A stretch of DNA of 64,000 bases, taken from NCBI RefSeq assembly GCF_001514265.1, contig NZ_KQ948991.1, forward strand, positions 539,812 through 603,811. The letters are read 5' to 3'. The stretch's first letter is position 1, and each line of letters starts with the position of its first letter. Shown here piece by piece: positions 60,155-64,000 of the stretch. The notes beneath the pieces are model-generated. The model was not told the origin of the DNA, ran no database searches, and saw only the letters and a program-made list of their open reading frames with translations. This stretch comes from Streptomyces resistomycificus. GTDB lineage: Bacteria; Actinomycetota; Actinomycetes; Streptomycetales; Streptomycetaceae. Both the position numbers and the translations under genes were made by a program.

Positions 60155-61141
60155 GTGACTGTGATCGCGACCGAAAGCCTGAGCAAGCGGTTCCCCCGGG
60201 TGACCGCGCTTGACCGGCTCTCCGTGGACGTCGGGCCCGGTGTGACCGGACTCGTCGGAGCCAATGGAGCCGGCAAGTCCACACTGATCAAGATCCTTCT
60301 GGGTCTGTCTCCCGCCACCGAGGGCCGAGCCGAAGTGCTCGGACTCGATGTCGCCACCAAGGGTGCCGCCATCCGCGAGCGGGTCGGCTACATGCCGGAG
60401 CACGACTGCCTGCCGCCGGACGTCTCGGCCACCGAGTTCGTCGTGCACATGGCGCGCATGTCCGGCCTGCCGCCCACCGCCGCGCGCGAGCGCACCGCGG
60501 ACACCCTGCGGCACGTCGGCCTCTACGAGGAGCGGTACCGCCCCATCGGCGGCTACTCCACCGGCATGAAGCAGCGCGTGAAGCTCGCGCAAGCCCTTGT
60601 GCACGACCCGCAGCTGGTCCTCCTGGACGAGCCGACCAACGGCCTCGACCCGGTCGGCCGCGACGAGATGCTCGGTCTGATCCGCCGCATCTACACCGAC
60701 TTCGGTATCTCCGTCCTGGTCACCTCCCACCTGCTGGGCGAGCTGGAGCGCACCTGCGACCACGTGGTCGTGGTCGACGGCGGCAAGCTCCTTCGTTCCA
60801 GCTCCACCACCGACTTCACCCAGATCACGACCACCCTCGCGATCGAGGTCACCGACAGCGACGAGCACCCGGACGGCACCCGCGCGGTGCGCGAGGCGCT
60901 GCACGCGCGCGGAGTGGACCTTCTCGAGGGCGGCGGCGGGCTGCCGGGCGCCGGCCACGTGCTGCTGATCACCGCGCAGGGCGAGGAGACGTACGACCTG
61001 GTCCGCGACGTGGTCGCCGACCTGGGCATCGGCCTGGTGCGCATGGAACAGCGCCGGCACCACATCTCGGAGGTCTTCACGAACGAGGACTCCCGGACCG
61101 GCGAAGAGCAGCGGAAGGAGGCGGTCGGCCATGGCGGTTGA
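60155..61141 (+). CDS. ABC transporter ATP-binding protein
   Basis: 328 residues from GTG 60155 (VTVIATESLSKRFPRVTALDRLSVDV). Walker A GANGAGKSTLIKILLG near 40, signature YSTGMKQRVKLAQALVHDPQLVLLDEPTNGLDP near 130-165 including Walker B, switch His in LLVTSHLLGELE. The C-terminal ~90 residues form an extra domain typical of ABC-2 exporter ATPases. It pairs with the permease downstream (11-bp overlap at 61131-61141). Possibly leaderless. Substrate unknown. Confidence 0.92.
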   Translation: MTVIATESLSKRFPRVTALDRLSVDVGPGVTGLVGANGAGKSTLIKILLGLSPATEGRAEVLGLDVATKGAAIRERVGYMPEHDCLPPDVSATEFVVHMARMSGLPPTAARERTADTLRHVGLYEERYRPIGGYSTGMKQRVKLAQALVHDPQLVLLDEPTNGLDPVGRDEMLGLIRRIYTDFGISVLVTSHLLGELERTCDHVVVVDGGKLLRSSSTTDFTQITTTLAIEVTDSDEHPDGTRAVREALHARGVDLLEGGGGLPGAGHVLLITAQGEETYDLVRDVVADLGIGLVRMEQRRHHISEVFTNEDSRTGEEQRKEAVGHGG

Positions 61142-62048
61142 ACAGCCCATGCGGACACCGGCGGCGGCTTCGGGTGACCAGACCCGCATCCACAACATCG
61201 GCTACCGCTCCTACGACGGCCCGCGCCTGGGCCGCTCCTACGCCACCCGCTCCCTCTACTCGCAGTCCCTGCGCGGCTCCTACGGCCTCGGCCGCTCGGT
61301 CAAGTCCAAGGTCCTGCCGATGCTGCTGTTCGTGGTGATGTGCGTGCCCGCGGCCATCATGGTCGCCGTCGCGGTCGCCACCAAGGCGAAGGACCTGCCG
61401 CTCGACTACACGCGCTACGCGATCGTCATGCAGGCCGTCATCAGCCTGTACGTGGCCTCGCAGGCGCCCCAGTCCGTCTCGCGCGACCTGCGCTTCAAGA
61501 CCGTGCCGCTGTACTTCTCGCGGCCGATCGAGACCGCCGACTACGTACGCGCGAAGTTCGCGGCCCTGGCCTCGGCGCTGTTCATCCTCACCGCGGCCCC
61601 GCTGCTGGTGCTCTATGTGGGCGCCCTGCTGGCCAAGCTCGACTTCGGCGACCAGACCAAGGGATTCGCGCAAGGACTCGTCTCGGTGGCACTGCTCTCT
61701 CTGCTCTTCGCCGGCCTCGGCCTGGTCATCGCGTCGGTCACCCCGCGCCGCGGGTTCGGTATCGCCGCCGTGATCGCCGTCCTGACCATCTCCTACGGCG
61801 CCGTCTCCACGCTCCAGGCCATCGCCGACGCGCAGGGCAGCACCGGATCCATCGCCTGGATGGGCCTCTTCTCACCCGTCACGCTCATCGACGGACTGCA
61901 GTCCGCCTTCCTGGGCGCGAGCTCGACGTTCCCCGGAGGGGTCGGCCCGACGAACGGGGAGGGCGTGGTCTACGTCCTCGTCACGCTCGGCCTGATCGCC
62001 GCCTGCTATGGCCTCCTGATGCGCCGCTATCGAAAGGTCGGACTGTGA
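61131..62048 (+). CDS. ABC-2 type transporter permease
   Basis: 305 residues: a hydrophilic N-terminus (MAVEQPMRTPAAASGDQTRIHNIGYRSYDG), then six hydrophobic segments (LPMLLFVVMCVPAAIMVAVAVA, FAALASALFILTAAPLLVLYVGAL, LVSVALLSLLFAGLGLVIASV, AAVIAVLTISYGAVSTL, VLVTLGLIAACYGLLM) and RPIETADYVRAKFAAL. It overlaps the first ATPase gene by 11 bp and the next ATPase start by 4 bp, so the four genes are one translational unit. Confidence 0.9.
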   Translation: MAVEQPMRTPAAASGDQTRIHNIGYRSYDGPRLGRSYATRSLYSQSLRGSYGLGRSVKSKVLPMLLFVVMCVPAAIMVAVAVATKAKDLPLDYTRYAIVMQAVISLYVASQAPQSVSRDLRFKTVPLYFSRPIETADYVRAKFAALASALFILTAAPLLVLYVGALLAKLDFGDQTKGFAQGLVSVALLSLLFAGLGLVIASVTPRRGFGIAAVIAVLTISYGAVSTLQAIADAQGSTGSIAWMGLFSPVTLIDGLQSAFLGASSTFPGGVGPTNGEGVVYVLVTLGLIAACYGLLMRRYRKVGL

Positions 62049-62956
62049 CCACGCTCAACATCGACCACGTCTCGCGCTGGTTCGGCAACGTGGTCGCCGT
62101 CAACGACATCACCATGACGATCGGCCCCGGCGTCACCGGCCTCCTCGGCCCCAACGGCGCCGGAAAGTCCACCCTCATCAACATGATGGGCGGCTTCCTG
62201 GCCCCCTCCACCGGCACCGTCACCCTCGACGGACAGCAGGTGTGGCGCAACGAGACCATCTACAGGCACATCGGCATCGTCCCCGAGCGCGAGGCGATGT
62301 ACGACTTCCTCACCGGACGCGAATTCGTCGTCGCCAACGCCGAGTTGCACGGCCTGGGTGCCAAGGCCGCCCAGAAGGCGCTCGCCACGGTCGAGATGGA
62401 GTACGCCCAGGACCGCAAGATCCAGACGTACTCCAAGGGCATGCGCCAGCGGGTGAAGATGGCGAGCGCCCTCGTCCACGACCCCTCGCTGCTCCTGCTC
62501 GACGAGCCCTTCAACGGCATGGACCCACGCCAGCGCATGCAGCTCATGGACCTGCTCAGGCGCATGGGCGACGAGGGCCGCACGGTCCTGTTCTCGTCCC
62601 ACATCCTCGAAGAGGTCGAACAACTCGCCCGGCACATCGAGGTCGTGGTCGCCGGACGGCACGCGGCCAGCGGTGACTTCCGCAAGATCCGCCGCCTGAT
62701 GACCGACCGGCCGCACCGCTACCTGGTGCGCTCCAGCGACGACCGCGCCCTCGCGGCCGCGCTGATCGCCGACCCGTCGACGTCCGGCATCGAGGTCGAC
62801 CTGGCGGAGGGCGCGCTGCGCATCCAGGCCGTCGACTTCGGCCGCTTCACGGCACTGTTGCCGAAGGTGGCCAGGGACCACGGCATCCGGCTGCTCACGG
62901 TCTCGCCGTCCGACGAGTCCCTCGAGTCCGTCTTCTCGTATCTCGTCGCGGCGTAG
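62045..62956 (+). CDS. ABC transporter ATP-binding protein
   Basis: 303 residues from GTG 62045 (VTTLNIDHVSRWFGNVVAVNDI), overlapping the permease stop by GTGA. Walker A GPNGAGKSTLINMMGG, signature YSKGMRQRVKMASALVHDPSLLLLDEPFNGMDP, then FSSHILEEVEQLARHIEVVVAG. The family is ABC-2 exporters. It is the second ATPase of the cluster and resembles the first. The two ATPase/permease pairs may form one heterodimeric complex or two exporters. Confidence 0.92.
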   Translation: MTTLNIDHVSRWFGNVVAVNDITMTIGPGVTGLLGPNGAGKSTLINMMGGFLAPSTGTVTLDGQQVWRNETIYRHIGIVPEREAMYDFLTGREFVVANAELHGLGAKAAQKALATVEMEYAQDRKIQTYSKGMRQRVKMASALVHDPSLLLLDEPFNGMDPRQRMQLMDLLRRMGDEGRTVLFSSHILEEVEQLARHIEVVVAGRHAASGDFRKIRRLMTDRPHRYLVRSSDDRALAAALIADPSTSGIEVDLAEGALRIQAVDFGRFTALLPKVARDHGIRLLTVSPSDESLESVFSYLVAA

Positions 62957-62967
62957 GAGGCCACAAG

Positions 62968-63687
62968 ATGTACGACCCCACAGTCGCCCGACTCACCTAC
63001 CGGGCCCTGCTCGGCCGGCGCCGGGCCCTCATCCTGGGCGCGCTGCCCCTGCTGCTCATCGCCATCTCGCTGGTGGTCCGCGCTCTCGCGGGCGCCGACG
63101 ACCAGACGGCGTCCGACCTGCTGGGCGGGCTCGCGCTCGCCACCATGGTGCCGATCATCGGTGTCATCGCGGGCACCGGCGCGATCGGCCCGGAGATCGA
63201 CGACGGTTCCGTGGTCTACCTGTTGTCCAAGCCGATCAAGCGGCCGACGATCATCTTCACCAAGCTGATCGTCGCGATCGCCGTGACGATGGTGTTCTCC
63301 GCGGTGCCCACCCTGATCGCGGGCTTCATCCTCAACGGCAACGGCCAGCAGATCGCCGTCGCCTACACGGTGGCCGCGCTGGTCGCCTCGATCGCGTACG
63401 CGGCGTTCTTCCTGCTGCTCGGCACGGTGTCCCGGCACGCGGTCGTGTTCGGGCTGGTGTACGCCCTCGTCTGGGAGGCCCTGTTCGGCTCCCTGGTGCC
63501 CGGAGCGCGCACGCTCAGTGTCCAGCAGTGGTCGCTCGCCGTGGCGCACGAGGTGGCCGGCGGGGACATGGTCACCTCCGACGTCGGGCTGACGACGGCG
63601 ACCGTGCTGCTGGTCGCGGTCACCGTGCTGGCGACCTGGTACGCGGGCCAGAAGCTGCGCTCGCTGACGCTCGCGGGCGAGGAGTAG
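62968..63687 (+). CDS. ABC-2 type transporter permease
   Basis: 239 residues from ATG 62968 (MYDPTVARLTYRALLGRRRALIL), with GGAGG upstream. Six hydrophobic segments (LGALPLLLIAISLVVRALAG, GGLALATMVPIIGVIAGTGAIG, FTKLIVAIAVTMVFSAVPTLIAG, VAALVASIAYAAFFLLLG, HAVVFGLVYALVWEALFG, TATVLLVAVTVLATWYAG) and the coupling motif YLLSKPIKRPTIIFTKL. It follows its ATPase by 11 bp and closes the four-gene transporter cluster. Confidence 0.9.
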   Translation: MYDPTVARLTYRALLGRRRALILGALPLLLIAISLVVRALAGADDQTASDLLGGLALATMVPIIGVIAGTGAIGPEIDDGSVVYLLSKPIKRPTIIFTKLIVAIAVTMVFSAVPTLIAGFILNGNGQQIAVAYTVAALVASIAYAAFFLLLGTVSRHAVVFGLVYALVWEALFGSLVPGARTLSVQQWSLAVAHEVAGGDMVTSDVGLTTATVLLVAVTVLATWYAGQKLRSLTLAGEE

Positions 63688-63765
63688 ACGGTCCGTTTAT
63701 TGACCGGGGCTTCACCTTGGTCCGGGCACACTGGGCGAAAGCGGGCGCACGGCGGGAGGACGGGG

Positions 63766-64000
63766 ATGGCGGACGAGGCGTCACAGTACGAGGGGCGCGG
63801 ACAATCCGGGGACGAGGCCTGGGACGACATCGTCCTGGACGAGGACTTCATACGGTCCGCCGAAACCGCCGAGCCGTCCGCGCGTGCCCGGATGCTCGCC
63901 GAGCGCTGGCGCAAGGAGAAGCCCGAACCGCAGCCGTGGCGTTCCGACGAGCCGCCCGCAGGATGGTTCTTCAGCAAGCGTCGGCGCAGGTGGCGGCGGC
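63766..64000 (+). CDS. Unknown protein, partial at the right edge
   Basis: The first 78 residues of a gene that runs off the window. ATG 63766 has GGGAGGA upstream. The visible part is acidic (MADEASQYEGRGQSGDEAWDDIVLDEDFI), then a basic helix ARMLAERWRKEKPEPQPW and GWFFSKRRRRWRR, the start of what is probably a membrane or DNA-binding region. A similar acidic-to-RARMLAERWR segment occurs at the N-terminus of Streptomyces membrane proteins, but the family cannot be fixed from this fragment. Confidence 0.65.
   Translation, partial: MADEASQYEGRGQSGDEAWDDIVLDEDFIRSAETAEPSARARMLAERWRKEKPEPQPWRSDEPPAGWFFSKRRRRWRR

Noticed and set aside
1..64000. tRNA or rRNA genes, insertion sequences, integrases, attachment sites, oriC
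   Set aside because: None was seen. The DnaA-box groups are too small for oriC and are not flanked by dnaA and dnaN.

Overview
The window is a high-G+C actinobacterial chromosome segment with strong third-position GC, many GTG starts and purine-rich ribosome binding sites. Gene content and order match the conserved core of a Streptomyces chromosome close to oriC. Genus markers are ssgR-ssgA, femX, the rpsF-ssb-rpsR-rplI-dnaB block, a Rex-controlled cydAB plus fused cydDC, and many copies of the Streptomyces parS palindrome. There is no sign of a genomic island, insertion sequence, prophage, CRISPR array, tRNA or rRNA. From synteny with known Streptomyces genomes I infer that oriC lies beyond the left edge, since murJ normally sits a few genes from the parAB/rnpA/dnaA region.

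Layout, left to right. 1-8.7 kb: murJ (cut by the window edge), a DUF6049 secreted/anchored protein, CCA-adding enzyme, an MFS exporter, inositol-phosphate synthase and a PadR regulator with a clear operator. 9-16.2 kb: cell-envelope genes (bifunctional penicillin-binding protein, GT87 glycosyltransferase, alanine-racemase-like protein, FemX-type lipid II aminoacyltransferase, small membrane protein). 16.4-21.6 kb: replication/ribosome block with a MATE exporter inserted on the opposite strand. 21.6-33.5 kb: accessory housekeeping (serine hydrolase, GNATs, MFS, HAD, haemoglobin-reductase fusion, Nudix, LysR, PLP enzyme, PtpA, YvlD, cupin). 33.7-35.3 kb: the sporulation pair ssgR-ssgA. 35.6-44.8 kb: YibE/F protein, thiC behind a TPP riboswitch, metallophosphatase, LacI regulator, aminotransferase. 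44.9-51.1 kb: cytochrome bd oxidase and its CydDC exporter behind a Rex operator. 51.2-55.2 kb: LytM peptidase, HAD, F420-type oxidoreductase, a hypothetical protein and KptA. 55.3-59.9 kb: a four-gene, translationally coupled minus-strand operon (M24 protein, EphD-like hydrolase/SDR fusion, diiron-like hydrolase, MerR). 60.1-63.7 kb: two ABC ATPase/permease pairs, then the start of an unknown gene.

The most distinctive layer is non-coding. Ten perfect 14-bp parS cores and two one-mismatch versions are scattered between genes. Several are built into larger palindromes at convergent gene ends, one lies inside the start of cydDC, and degenerate copies sit in the variable arm of the thiC riboswitch. 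There are also three clusters of DnaA boxes away from oriC: upstream of dnaB, upstream of kptA, and three copies at exactly 18-bp spacing near 60.0 kb. Together they suggest a region organised by ParB for segregation and by DnaA for replication timing. I found no convincing wholly new defence or biosynthetic system. The best leads for new biology are the coupled MerR/EphD-like operon, KptA with its unknown neighbour, and the parS and DnaA-box architectures.
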